Assembly: GCA_030248295.1 (NCBI GenBank)
Contig: JASANH010000895.1
Location: 496,001 to 560,000 of the forward strand
From: Mesodorylaimus sp. YZB2_4
Taxonomy: Eukaryota > Nematoda > Enoplea > Dorylaimida > Dorylaimidae
Reading direction: 5' to 3'
Length of the DNA stretch: 64,000 nucleotides
The translations under genes and the position numbers were made by a program. The notes beneath the pieces are model-generated. The model was given only the letters and a program-made list of their open reading frames with translations, was not told the origin of the DNA and ran no database searches. Position 1 is the stretch's first letter, and every line of letters begins with the position of its first letter. Positions 34,254-44,797 of the stretch are shown one piece after another.

Positions 34254-36224
34254 ATGCATATTCCAGTTGTGGATTGTCAAGATGGCGGTGTACCCGCTCA
34301 TGCAAGTCAAATATACACCGCCATCACGACTGTGGGTTTCGTCTATTTGAAGAACACTGGACTATCCAGCGATGAGGTAAGCAAGTGTGATGGTCAGCCA
34401 TGTCTTGCTCGACTGTGTCAGGAGGTGGTCTCCAAATCTCCGCGGCAGGGCTATCTATCGTCCTGTTGCCGGTTTATTCCGCCGGAAATTCTGGAAAATT
34501 CGAAATTATGGGTCAGCTCAGTTACAAATCAGGGTCCAGTGGTCAAGTGAAGAATAGTGCTAGCATGCTATGCTTGACAGCTGTATATTGAAAGAGTCCA
34601 TGTCCCCTATGCAAGTTTTACCCTTTCCAGTGTTTTTATTGAAAATGTAGCGAGAAACAGTAAAAAGATCTGACTGGGGGAAATTCGAAAATTACTCCCC
34701 CCCCCCCCCCCCCGTTGTCCGAACCTTTTCATACACGTTGACAGCATGTTTGCATCAACAGCAAGAAAAACATGTCATAAAACACAATATGGTGCATATC
34801 AAACAAATTTTACTTCCTGGTGAACCATGATTTCGAATTCTTACAAAGGTCTTTCTTGTTACAGGCCACTTGTACTGTGTGAGACATCTTGCAACGATGC
34901 ATTTGTCCATCACATATTTACTTCTGTATGTCATTTCAGGTATCGAAAGTATTTGGTCTAGCCGACCAATTTTGGGCACTGTCCAGTGATGTAAAGTCAA
35001 AGTACGCACGGCCCAAAGATTACGAACGCGAAGGTAACACTGGTTATGTGGCTCCCAATGTGGAAATATTGAATCCGTCAAGTGCGGCTGAACTGCGCGA
35101 GGCATTCAACTTTCGTCCAGATGATCCGTTGAAGGTAGTGAATGTCCCTAATCATTCCCCTGTGCTCTATGTCTTGTTTGCAGGAAGACATCAATAAGGA
35201 CGTGCCTGATTTTACCCACACTCTTCGCCAGTTTTCGAATCATTGCTTCGATATTTCTTTGCAAATATTGAGAGTACTGGCGAAAGGATTGAACTTCCCA
35301 GTAAGTCCCTGATCATCCCACGAGTTTTCATAGTGCATTGGTTTTATTCGCGTGCAAAATGGAAAAGAACTGACTCTGCGTAGAAAAATTACCCGACAAC
35401 CGTGTTTCAGCCCGACTTTTTTGACAAGAACCACTCGCTCCGTGAATCGGCTACCACCATCCGCCTCTTGCATTATCCACCATTACCCGCGGACATCCGT
35501 AAGCTGTGTCTCCCTTGCCTCGATTGATCGTTGAAGGTTATTTGGTGCTTGTGGTTTTAGCGGCTGGAGCTGTCCGCTGCGGAGAGCACTCGGACTATGG
35601 CACTATCACTTTATTGTTTCAAGACGACATCGGCGGGTTGGAAGTGAGTTCCCTTTTTGGAGTGTCTACTGTACCTGGCTATCAGTTATCTCCGGCTTCA
35701 GGTGTGTGGGCGGGACGGAAAGTTTATTCCAGCTACGCCAGTGGCTGATGCTGTGCTGGTGAACACGGGCGATTTATTGCAACGTTGGTCATCGGATCGC
35801 GTCGTAGCAGTGGTAAGATGCTGAACGGGCTTGGGATTGTTACATATAGCGCGTCAAAGACGCTTCATTATCACGCCATCTCTCACTGTATAATCAGCAT
35901 GCACAGTCTGTTTCCAGCTTGTTTGCCTAACAACCCTTATTCACTCGTTGTGTCTTCTTGTACCGTGTCCTCCCCCGCAGACCCCTGTCGGAAGGCATGG
36001 GTTTTGTGAATATTTTGTGCTGGTGCACTACATCAGTCAGCTTGTAGCGCCATCGTGTCCTGATACCCGAGGATGAACGGCTATACCGCTCGGATCGCCG
36101 CTCAGTCGCTTTCTTCGTGCATCCGAACGACAACGAGTTGGTAAAACCTCACGATGGGGCCACCACATACGAGCCAGTCACAGCAAAACAGCATTTACTG
36201 AACATGTTCAAAAAGACTTATTAG
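34254..36224 (+). CDS. 2-oxoglutarate/Fe(II)-dependent dioxygenase (isopenicillin-N-synthase-like)
   Basis: Soluble oxidoreductase of the DIOX_N plus 2OG-FeII_Oxy type. Seven exons (34254-34376, 34940-35134, 35184-35300, 35411-35498, 35561-35643, 35702-35812, 36048-36224) total 894 nt, 297 residues, all joins in phase. The N-terminal half has the substrate-side signature (IPVVDC; TTVGFVYLKNTG). The double-stranded beta-helix core shows the iron-binding H-x-D in GEHSDYGTITLLFQDD, then VNTGDLLQRWSSDR, the distal iron histidine in RHRVLIP and the 2OG-binding Arg in RRSVAFFVHPND. Family members oxidise small molecules; the substrate here cannot be told. Animal relatives are poorly characterised. 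Intron 1 (563 bp) contains a C-homopolymer. Confidence 0.92.
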
Positions 36225-36705
36225 GGGTGGGGACACGGAAGTAGGTGGATGGTTGTTACGACAAGGGTGCATTCTTGACGTATGTTGGAATATGACTACC
36301 GTATTTATCACTGTGGAGGGTGCGGTGCCAGCATGCACCATATCGTATGTTAGACGACACTTGTTCGCATCGTCGCTTTTGACCCTCTTATGTTATTTTA
36401 TTGAGCTAATGATGCTTGGTCGGGCTCATGTTTGAACTCGAGCATTGGTGCTGTGTGTTCAGATGTCTCAAAGGACAATACGTACACATCTTGTGGGAGT
36501 GGAATTTCTTTGACTGTCAATAGATGGGAGCAAAACTTGCTTCAGTTTTATATTTTACACGCGCAAAGCATCTTTTTTAATGAGTCGCATCGCGTACAGG
36601 TTCACAAGTGGCCGATATTCCTTATGGGAGATGAGATCACGAATACACTATGCTGGTCATAGCAAATCAATAATCTTCTTCCGTTCAAATACTCTAATTC
36701 TCCGC
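36225..36705. other. Convergent 3' region between dioxygenase and neuropeptide genes
   Basis: 481 bp between two convergent stops. No supported ORF; both 3' UTRs should lie here. Confidence 0.3.
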
Positions 36706-37128
36706 TCACGAATGTGCCTGTTTCTGATTTAGCCAGCACTGAATAGGACTGAAATAGCAATTCCGAAACGCTTTCGGAGCTTGACCTTGTTGCTGAGCTC
36801 GTCGCGACAGCATGTTCACCGACACGTAGCCAGCAGGCGCTGCCCGTTTCGATAGTGGCTGCGCAATCAACACTCCGACTCCACTTCGGGAGGGTCCCTG
36901 GTCCGCGTCGATCACCGCATCATTGCCACCATCCGCCGCGTATCTGCAAATGGGCACTCACTACCAAGTACATGGACAGAAGTTTTAAGGCGCGTACCTT
37001 TCAGCTATAAGAGGAAATAGGGCCACCGGCTGTCCAGAAACGCCCGTTCCAGCAAAGAACACGACCATTCCACAAATGGCCAATAAGCAAGTTAGCCGAA
37101 AATGCGATGCAGAAACCAGCAAAGCCAT
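36706..37128 (-). CDS. Allatostatin-C-like neuropeptide precursor
   Basis: Secreted prepropeptide of 122 residues from two exons, 36998-37128 and 36706-36943 (phase 2, GT-AG, 54-bp intron). Exon 1 encodes a signal peptide (LTCLLAICGMVVFFAGTGVS). The pro-region has dibasic sites LSKR and LSRR, and the C-terminal peptide contains RNCYFSPIQCW, a six-residue disulfide ring C-YFSPIQ-C. The arthropod allatostatin-C ring is C-YFNPIS-C, so the match covers spacing, the YF pair and the central Pro-Ile. The family is related to vertebrate somatostatin and its peptides act on GPCRs in nervous and endocrine tissue. Unusual: a Trp rather than Phe follows the second Cys, and eight residues (WLNQKQAHS less Trp) continue to the stop without a dibasic site, so the mature C-terminus is uncertain. 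The precursor layout supports a real gene despite its small size. Confidence 0.8.
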
Positions 37129-38944
37129 TTCCTCGACTGGCCAGATATGTTCACGTTGAATAAACGAGTATAATCTCGGGGAACTCGTCGCCGGCGCCTG
37201 CTCTCAGCAACTGAAGGATCGACTTTCAAGGTAATACAAAGAATTTCCACGGCCTTTGCTCGATATTTATTACGACGCCTTTTGTGAGCGTGAAGCCAGG
37301 AGAGGCTAATTAGTCGGGTCTGGACTGGCAGCAACCAGCAAGGCGTATAAAAAGGCTTTCATTGCTCCGGCTAAGTGGCCCATTCGGGAAATACGGGGTT
37401 GACGAGCATGTTTGATTGACTAAAAATGTTGGCTCGCCTTTTTCGACGCAATATCTCCGCTCAGCAGGTGGGCGTGGAGGGGGATGAAAAACGAATAGAA
37501 GCCTAAAATTAGGAAGATAGGGGCGAAATGTCTCGCCTAAACTGACACTAATGTCTCAAGTACAAACTCGCCTGTTGCTCCCTCAGAATGAAGCACCCGC
37601 TATCGACGCCAGGATCAGTCTAGGTGATAAGAGAATGCTGAATCAGCCGTTCCACAGGAAATGCTGCGTGCCATTGCCTAAGCGCGATTTTTGGCAGCAA
37701 ATATTGTAAGTCAAAAGAAAAGAATGCGAGTATGATTTGTACCTGGAGAACGCCGAGTCCTCTGCCAGTTCGGCAAGTATCCTCACGGGCACTGATCCCA
37801 TGATTTGTTAGACTCGCTATGCAGTATGCCTGCCATATGGAAAATGTGACTCAGCGTGTGGGCAAACAGGAAAGATGCTACATACAAGTATGTCCAAGTA
37901 CTGCTGCTGTCATTACAAAGCAGTATCTGCTAATGCAATAACTTGAAAAACTCACGGGGAAAAAGTATCACATCATTGGTAGAAGAGCCAATTCTTGGGG
38001 ACTTCTCTTGGAGAGGGACGCAGTCTTTGCGGCTTTCCAATGCTTATATTTTGAGTGTTTTGTCGCTCTTCTAAAATCAAGGTTGGCTGCAAAATTGCTC
38101 AATCGCAGTCAAATGAAGAGACCAGCGGAGCTCGCACGTCTAATGTGTGTCTAGTTACATTATGAAAATAGTGGTATACTGATATGGTAAAGCGCGAGCG
38201 CCCCCAAGGAAGCTGTGAGGATGTAAAGTAGGTCACTTTACATACTCTTCGTCGCAGCAGCTTGCTGTAGGTATCCATTCTGAGGGAGCTGTAGGTGTGT
38301 TTGTACTTGCGACACTAGAATGCCAGTAGCCCGTATGTCAGGAGAAAGAATCTTAGTTAGGCTTGGTAAGTTTCCCAACAAATTCTGGATAAGATTTCGC
38401 GGAGGGGAAATGCGGGCTCCTACGATCAGGCAGCCTTGCAGTTCCAACTGTTATACGAGTAGATTCTCGTCAAAATCAAGACAGTGTATGGCCGCTAGCT
38501 TCTGGATTTGACAATGTCAGCTTACGAAAATGGGATCGAATTAGCGAGCCGTATTTCTTTTTCGATCAAATGGAAAAAGCGTGACAGTCGCCAGAACTTT
38601 GGGGGAGGGGGCTGGGTGCGGTATAAGTCCACCGTTCACGAGCCTTGCATCCAGACTGACTTGTTTGAAATGCATATCGTGAGACGATAATTCCAGTTCA
38701 GCAGAGTCACGGAATAAGGGTCCATCTGAGCCAAAGGGCGAAGGCGGGGACATGCAGGCCCAACCGAGCCAGCCGAGCCGAAACCACTCAGTCGTTGCGG
38801 CTCTAACGTGAACAAAGATTGGTTGTGTGGTTGCTGCGGTTTGCTCAGCAGCCGCAACAACCGCAGCCAATGTGAACCCTCCTTGTGAAGGCGCTTCCTG
38901 GCCAAATACAGAGGGTACAGCTACCTACAGTTAGCAAAACATGT
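37129..38944. other. Intergenic, no supported feature
   Basis: About 1.8 kb upstream of the neuropeptide gene. The minus-strand frames at 38238-38905 show no motif. The neuropeptide promoter should be near 37130-37400. Confidence 0.3.
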
Positions 38945-39017
38945 ATGCGTGGACCAAGAGTCGAACCCTGATCGATAGCTTGGAAGGCAACCATGCTAAC
39001 CGCTACACACCATACGC
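38945..39017 (-). pseudogene. tRNA-Gly (TCC) pseudogene
   Basis: The minus strand reads as a tRNA-Gly: D-arm TAGCGGTTAGCAT, anticodon loop CTTCCAA (TCC), T-loop GGTTCGA. Stems are damaged: the acceptor strands GCGTATG and TCCACGC pair at four of seven positions, and the anticodon stem has a mismatch. Probably a dead copy. Confidence 0.6.
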
Positions 39018-40053
39018 GCTCTCCGTCTATTATGTCCAAATATAGAGTCCGCCATTGCGTCGAACGCCCTAGTTGTTTGGCACGTTGCGGAGAAAAATAC
39101 GGAGTTATGCACGATGTACCGGGGTTTAGAAAGAGTGTAATGCTGAACTCTAGAACTTCAGTCGCCTGCTGCTAGAATATGCATGCAATAGAGAGGCTCG
39201 ATGGGGTTGGCGGGAACGGACAGAGTACATACTGTAACTTGTATGTGCATTCATGTAATGGTCTGCAGTATGGTGCACTTGTGGCCATAGCAGGAACAGT
39301 CATTCCACAGGACCTGAAAGCTTTTAATAGAGGCCCCACCCATGGCATCAACCTCCCACAGTGCCCACTTGCGTCAACTCTGCGCCTACTCCACCCAGGT
39401 AATCTGGACGTCCCGTACGTCCTTGGCAAGTTTTCTGAGTTCTTGTCTGATAAACCACCGGAAGAAGCCCGGCTTTCTTGAAATTCTATGAACTGGTCTT
39501 TCGGCCACCTTGGACCAGAGGGCTGTACGCACCTACTGAACCAAAGTAGTCCTTAGCATACATTGTATTTCCTTTTTGGTAACTGATGAGTAAAATTAAT
39601 ATTTTGTATTTCCCCTGATCTGTTAGTGCTATCTAGTCGACAGAGAATCTTACTGACTCCTCGTGGTCGATGGATTCGTCAAGAAAGAGAAGGCGACGAG
39701 CCTGAACCCTCAGCGCATTCCAACGTAAACACAAAATACAAAAACGACTGTTTTGTTCTCACAACGTTTTTCGAACTATAGTTTACAGTATAGGTGGTGT
39801 TTACCCCGGTTCGGGATAACTCAATTCAAATACGCAGAGCGCATTCACATTTTCAAACCTGTTTACGAGTATATGTATACGCTGGTGAAGGCATAAAAAT
39901 ACAAAATCTGGTCTTTCCAAATTGAGAGTGGCGCACCCAGATGGGAGTACGAGTATGTACTTCGTAGAGGACTGTTACGCTATACGTCGCAAATGCCGTC
40001 TTTTCATTGATTCTTAAAAAGGATTTTTCAGTCGATAAACATAATTTGTCGCC
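39018..40053. other. Intergenic upstream of the MARVEL gene
   Basis: About 1 kb. A plus-strand frame at 39179-39481 (includes LASTLRLLHPGNLDVPYVLG) is open for 100 codons but has no known family or splice partner. No RNA seen. Confidence 0.3.
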
Positions 40054-40655
40054 ATGTCCGAGTCGGCGTATGCAGCCTGCCAGACTGATCCAAACATTCC
40101 TTACATTGATGAAGATGTGGATGAAGGAAAGCTGAAGGGCGGATATATTTCGTCTAAGTCTGGTCAGCTAAAGTTGATCGAGAGTGTAAGTTGAGGAGGC
40201 CTTACTTTGTAGGCAATGTTGTGACGAATTCATTTTAGGTGTTGTCCTTACTGGTATTTGTGTGTGCCACAGTGGCTGTTCGAAACTACGCTGTATTCTA
40301 TGGCTGCGCTGTGTGGGGATCAGTTGTGGGCTTTCTGTGCATGGTCGTGGTCGTCAGTCTGCTGGTCATTCATTTGAAACAGCCATCGCTATCAGTGCCC
40401 ATTTTCGAGGTATTATTTTACGCTTGCGCTACGGTTAGCTTCCTGATAGCGGGCGTATTGCTGGTCATAGTCGCTGATGCAGCCATCACCATACCTCGTG
40501 GCTATTACTTGCGCTCCAGCATAAAGCAAGATGCCTTGAGCATTCATGAAATCGAAGTCCTGGGTCGCATTGGAGCACTTGATGGAAAAGTGGACTGGCT
40601 TATCAAATCGACTTTTCCAAATGCACACGAATTCCGAGCCGCCGTTTGTGGGGCT
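40054..40655 (+). CDS. MARVEL-type four-TM membrane protein, 3' exon(s) not found
   Basis: Exons 40054-40185 and 40239-40655 join in phase 0 (183 residues). A polar N-terminus (YIDEDVDEGKLKGGYISS) leads to TM1 (LIESVLSLLVFVCATVA), TM2 (VVGFLCMVVVVSLLVIHL) and TM3 (TVSFLIAGVLLVIVADAA), then an extracellular loop and the start of TM4 at a GTAAGT donor. This layout fits MARVEL proteins (CMTM, plasmolipin, occludin relatives), which act in vesicle traffic and membrane contacts. The fourth helix and C-terminus must lie beyond the 1.1-kb transposon at 40771-41913. A hydrophobic frame at 42055-42120 (GFFVIHLIVVIPF) is a candidate but is not in phase with the donor. No family member is named because only the topology is visible. 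Confidence 0.7.
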
Positions 40656-40770
40656 GTAAGTAAAGAGCCACTATGGTCGGTCTCTCTTCTTTCCCCTTAA
40701 AGGTGCAGTGAGAAAATAGTTTATGGGAGTCACAGTCCCTCCGGAGCAGGGCATCTAGTGCGTCTCTACC

Positions 40771-41913
40771 CCAGCATCGAGCGAACACGGTTTTTGCACC
40801 TAACTGAACCTTACCAAACTTTTCCTCAAATCTCACCGAGCCCGAACCGAACCGAACCGAACCGAATTTCCTATGTTCACCCACATCTTACATCCTCCAT
40901 GAAGTTGAGCATCATCTATATCGGGTGTGATAAACAATGACCCTCTAATGTTTCTTCTACCGGGCTAATACTGTATGCGAGTCGTCGCGGTAGTCAGGTG
41001 TAAGCGGTCTGCTCACGATCAGCTTGACCTAGACTTTTTACTTACAATTTTTTTCTCCATTTGTTTTCAAAACGCGATATAGTCGAGAGTACCAATTTTC
41101 ACAACTTTTTTCACAATATTAAAAACGAATTCATTTCACGGCAAGCTTAAATTCAGCTTTTAGAGTTGCTTTGGACTTTACTCTATCCCAGTTTATTGCA
41201 TGAGAAAATTCTTTCCAAACTGAGGTCTGATGCGTTAAATCGGGCCTATTCGGAGGCCAACGCTTAGCTTCGATAAAATCAGGAAAACGAGCCCTGCATC
41301 ATTTCTGTGAATCTTTGTGGGTACGAGCCTTCGCAGCATCTTGCTGAAAGATCCAGTTATTCCCAAGTACCTTGCTTCCATATTTCTCAGCTCCTGGCAT
41401 TCCATTTCCATACGAACGGAATGACTGACTGTATCTTTATCCAAAATGACCAGCGGTGTAATCAAATTTCTGAGGTCTTGACTTCATTTCTTTGTACAAG
41501 AAACTGTAGAATATGATGGACACTAACGATAAGCGGACTGCCTGATGCAGAATTGCATGAATTATGTTCTTGTGTTAGTGTAAGGTTTACAACGCGACCG
41601 CCTCTGAAGAAAACTAGCCATTTCTGTGAGGGTCATTCTTTATGGCGCACCCCGATATTTTTTAATTATTTGGGAGGTAACCCTTTTTTGAATCACTCTT
41701 TAAACTGAAATTTTGAAGATAATGAAGAAAGGACCAGATAATTAAGAAAAAGGACAGCGAAATTTATAGCTAAAAACGAAATCTCACGCAAAATAACCGC
41801 ATTTTTGCCAGTAAAAGAGGAAATTCGAAATCGTTTTTTCGGTTCGGTGGTTCTCCAAAAAAGCCGCTTCGGTTCGGTACAAATCGCCAATCCGGTGGTT
41901 CGGTCGATGCTGC
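40771..41913. mobile_element. 1143-bp TIR element with perfect 8-bp target duplication
   Basis: The left end CCAGCATCGAGCGAACACGG is mirrored by CCGGTGGTTCGGTCGATGCTG at the right end. TCTCTACC flanks both sides (40763-40770 and 41914-41921). The ends match the family at 359-1000 (CAGCATCGACCGA) and carry short GAACC/GGTTC repeats instead of GGATCC. A decayed mariner-like transposase sits inside. It appears to have inserted in the last intron of the MARVEL gene. Confidence 0.75.
41131..41420 (-). pseudogene. Tc1/mariner-like transposase relic
   Basis: Minus-strand translation gives, in order, GSKVLGNNWIFQQDAAKART, an in-frame stop, then FPDFIEAKRWPPNRPDL and TSVWKEFSHAINWDRVKSKA to a stop. 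These correspond to the second catalytic Asp (QQD) and the WPPNSPDLNP region of DDE/D mariner-type transposases. The N-terminal half is not readable. It is clearly defective. Confidence 0.65.
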
Positions 41914-42540
41914 TCTCTACCGTACTTATGTTAGTGACTCCGTGGGACCTATGTTTCAAACTCAGTCTGGGGGGGGGGGGGGGATTTATTCAAGGGGACT
42001 CGTTAGAGGCCCTTGTGAGTCCTCCATCAAAGGCAACTTACTCATTATCACTTTTTGCACAGAGCAGCGAGTGCTGGTTTTTTCGTCATCCACCTTATCG
42101 TCGTTATCCCCTTTACTTGTGTTTCTAGGGGAAGGGGATGGGGGGCCGGGGCTCCGTCATGGGCACTGACTTATACTATGGACACCCACTCACTTCTGGA
42201 CCGCACAGTCCCACATCAAAATAAGGGGCAGAGTAGAGAGAGGGTTCGTCAGTCAGTATGAGTGCCTCTGACAATAATGATAGAGCGTGGTCGGACCTAA
42301 CACCCGACTGCAGTGGGCTGTGTCTTCCATTACAGTCAGGTAACTCGCTAAGCCACAGAGACTGGGCGGGTATAAGACATGGTAAAAGTAGCGCAGCATA
42401 TGCCATGCGTATCTTTACCATTTGGTGTGCCATACGGGCACTGTACAGACTTAATAGTTGTTGGCATTCTTGTTACAACCAGTTCACTTTCCATCTGTTA
42501 GTGTCAGCTCATTCTGTTAGATTATTCTATGCCATCCTCA

Positions 42541-42612
42541 TCCCGTGTGGTCTAGGGGTTAGGATTCGCGGCTCTCACCCGCGCGGCCCGGGTTCGATTC
42601 CCGGCACGGGAA
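42541..42612 (+). tRNA. tRNA-Glu (anticodon CTC)
   Basis: A 72-nt cloverleaf nearly identical to the TTC isoacceptor at 33.6 kb: acceptor TCCCGTG pairs with CACGGGA, anticodon stem CGCGG/CCGCG with loop CTCTCAC, T-arm CCGGGTTCGATTCCCGG. The anticodon is CTC. All stems pair, including compensatory changes (G-C where the other copy has A-T), so it looks functional. Confidence 0.95.
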
Positions 42613-43317
42613 AAATTGTTTTTGCCTTCGTAATCCCCTTTCTTATAGGTGTTTGCCTTTGCCGCAACATTGGTGTTTTGTATGGATTTGATCGTGACCA
42701 ACAATGCCCGGCGCAGTGATGTCGGTAAATCAAACTCGAGGCGCCGTCAAGTCCAATGTTAAGGATATAGCCTAGGCCTATGTACAGTACAGTGCTGCTG
42801 TAGATACTGCCGTTCATAACACTGTTGGATCCTACTTCACTGTAGACAGCTACCTAGGAATTATGTGTGCAATGTGCTCCCTGCTTCAACGCCCTGACTG
42901 CCAATTATCCTTAAGCTTGGTACCTACTGAGTCGTATAGCACTGTAGATTATATGTTAGACACTCCTCTGGCGTTGCCCCAAATACGCTTGTGTACGATA
43001 TATGGGCCATAATTTTTTTACTACATGCTTGTTTGTTTTTCATGGTCGACCCGAGCGTACCATTTCTGCACCCTTCGAAAAAAGAGCATTTAAAAAAGCT
43101 GTACTGAATTTAAAGCTTATTAGATTACAAGCCTAGTACTTGCCAGATCGCCCGGCCGTCTGGCTTCTTCACATAGCTCTTATAGCTCGAGCGAAACACT
43201 CCGACAGCTGCTGACGGCTCTAAAGTTTTTCGCGGCAAGCTTCCTGCTGGCCCGCACTTTGGCTCAAACCACGGCGTGTTAGAAGCGAATTCATATTCAG
43301 AGGTTGTATCAGCCGAG
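42613..43317. other. Intergenic upstream of the four-TM gene
   Basis: About 700 bp, expected to contain the promoter of the four-TM protein gene. No supported ORF or RNA. Confidence 0.3.
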
Positions 43318-44711
43318 ATGCAAGGCTATAAACGATTCGAGAACCCAATTTCGGTCGATGAACCCAAAGCCGAGATACGAGTGAGCAACGAGGGAAGCAG
43401 GACGACACCCTCCAACACTCCGCCCATTGATTCCTCAGCTCATCCTGCAATACTCGTCGAAGGTCGTACTGCTATCAACATCGTGCAGCAACAGCCCAGT
43501 GAACAAAATGCTCGTCGGAAGAATAATTTGAAAGCATGGAAATTTCTTCGAGCATGCGCGGCGGTCGGCTTACTTTTAGCTTGCTCTTTGATTATTTTGG
43601 AATCATTCGTGGATGTGTTGGTCTCCCAGGATGAGGATTCGGATAACTTCGGGGTATGCGGACTGGGCACGGGTATTTGGACGGGTATCTTGGGCTTGGC
43701 CGCTGGTGTTTTGGGCGTATGCGCTTTCCGAATGATCGAAGGCAAGAAACCTGTGGTAATTGCCCATTTCGTCCTCCTGATCGTGGTCTCCGTGGCCGAT
43801 GGTATTATGATCATAGTTACAGCCTTTTGCGTCGATGCTCTTCCCTATGTGAGAGCGACTCACGAGTGGGACCAGGATGGTCTCTACCATCGTCTAGTCA
43901 CTCACTCACCAGGCATAATTCCTATTGATCAGCTCTTGTACGCCGTCGGGGCACTTCTGTTGCTACTGGCGTTCATACACAGTCAGTACCTTGTATATAG
44001 CCATTGTTTATGTAATTTTCAAAAACCCCTCTGTTTTCAGTGCTCCTGAGCATAACCGCTTTGGCCATTATGTGCCGCAGTTACTGGTGTGCGGATGAGG
44101 AGGCTCCAGCAGCCGTCGTCCACTGGCAGAAGCAAACAGGCCGTGAAAACGGTACTGCTCCTATACCTGTTGTGTCTTTTACAAAGGTATGATCTCCACA
44201 TGCAGGTCTGTGCCCTGGCGGCAATCTTACACATTAGACCCACCTGCCAGATAGCGATAAGTATACTGCTTCTTTGGATAGAGGGTCAGAGGAAAGGAGG
44301 GCTTAGACCACTCCAATCCCGCGAAGAGGATGAGCAGAGCCCACCAGGCCTAGATTGCTGCGCCGAGGTATCACAGCTATTTAAGTGGACGTAAGGCTTA
44401 GTGCAAGAGTGCCCACTGGCTTCTTCCTTCTCGATCAGTATGGCTAAAGGGCAGGTTAGAATAATTTGCACATGGCTTCTGAGAGAAGTTTTGAGTTACC
44501 AGATATTGGGGCGGACTAGATAATTTCAGGCCCCTAATGTGCACGGTACGAGTGTGAGCCAAGCCAGCTTCCCTGATTACATAAAGCAGCTATTCCGAAG
44601 TGTTTTTCTTTTCAGGCCACTTCGCCATCAATTAGTGACGAAGTAATTCTATCAACAGCATCTTATGACAATAATCTTGTCAAGTCGAGCGAAAGTTCCC
44701 GAAACGCCTAA
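43318..44711 (+). CDS. Four-transmembrane protein, MS4A/MARVEL-like topology
   Basis: Exons 43318-43981, 44041-44186 and 44616-44711 total 906 nt, 301 residues. A polar N-terminus of about 80 residues is followed by TM1 (ACAAVGLLLACSLIILESF), a short loop with one Cys, TM2 (GIWTGILGLAAGVLGVCAF), TM3 (VIAHFVLLIVVSVADGIMII), a loop of about 40 residues, TM4 (LLYAVGALLLLLAFIHMLLS) and a polar tail with an NGT sequon. The GIWTGILGLAAGVLG helix resembles CD20/MS4A and related 4-TM proteins, but I cannot assign an orthologue. The ATG at 43318 is the first in-frame start. Function unknown. Confidence 0.75.
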
Positions 44712-44797
44712 ATTTGTGATAAGTCTTTTCATGTGATAATTGTCTCGATAAAGCATCATCATTGAAATTTGTGATTACGATATTTAATAGCAAAATT

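Noticed and set aside
37092..37334. 80-codon minus-strand frame over the neuropeptide first exon
   Set aside because: It is in a different frame from the signal peptide and lacks any precursor feature.
42055..42261. Final exon of the MARVEL gene (GFFVIHLIVVIPF)
   Set aside because: Hydrophobic and well placed, but the only nearby acceptors are out of phase with the upstream donor.
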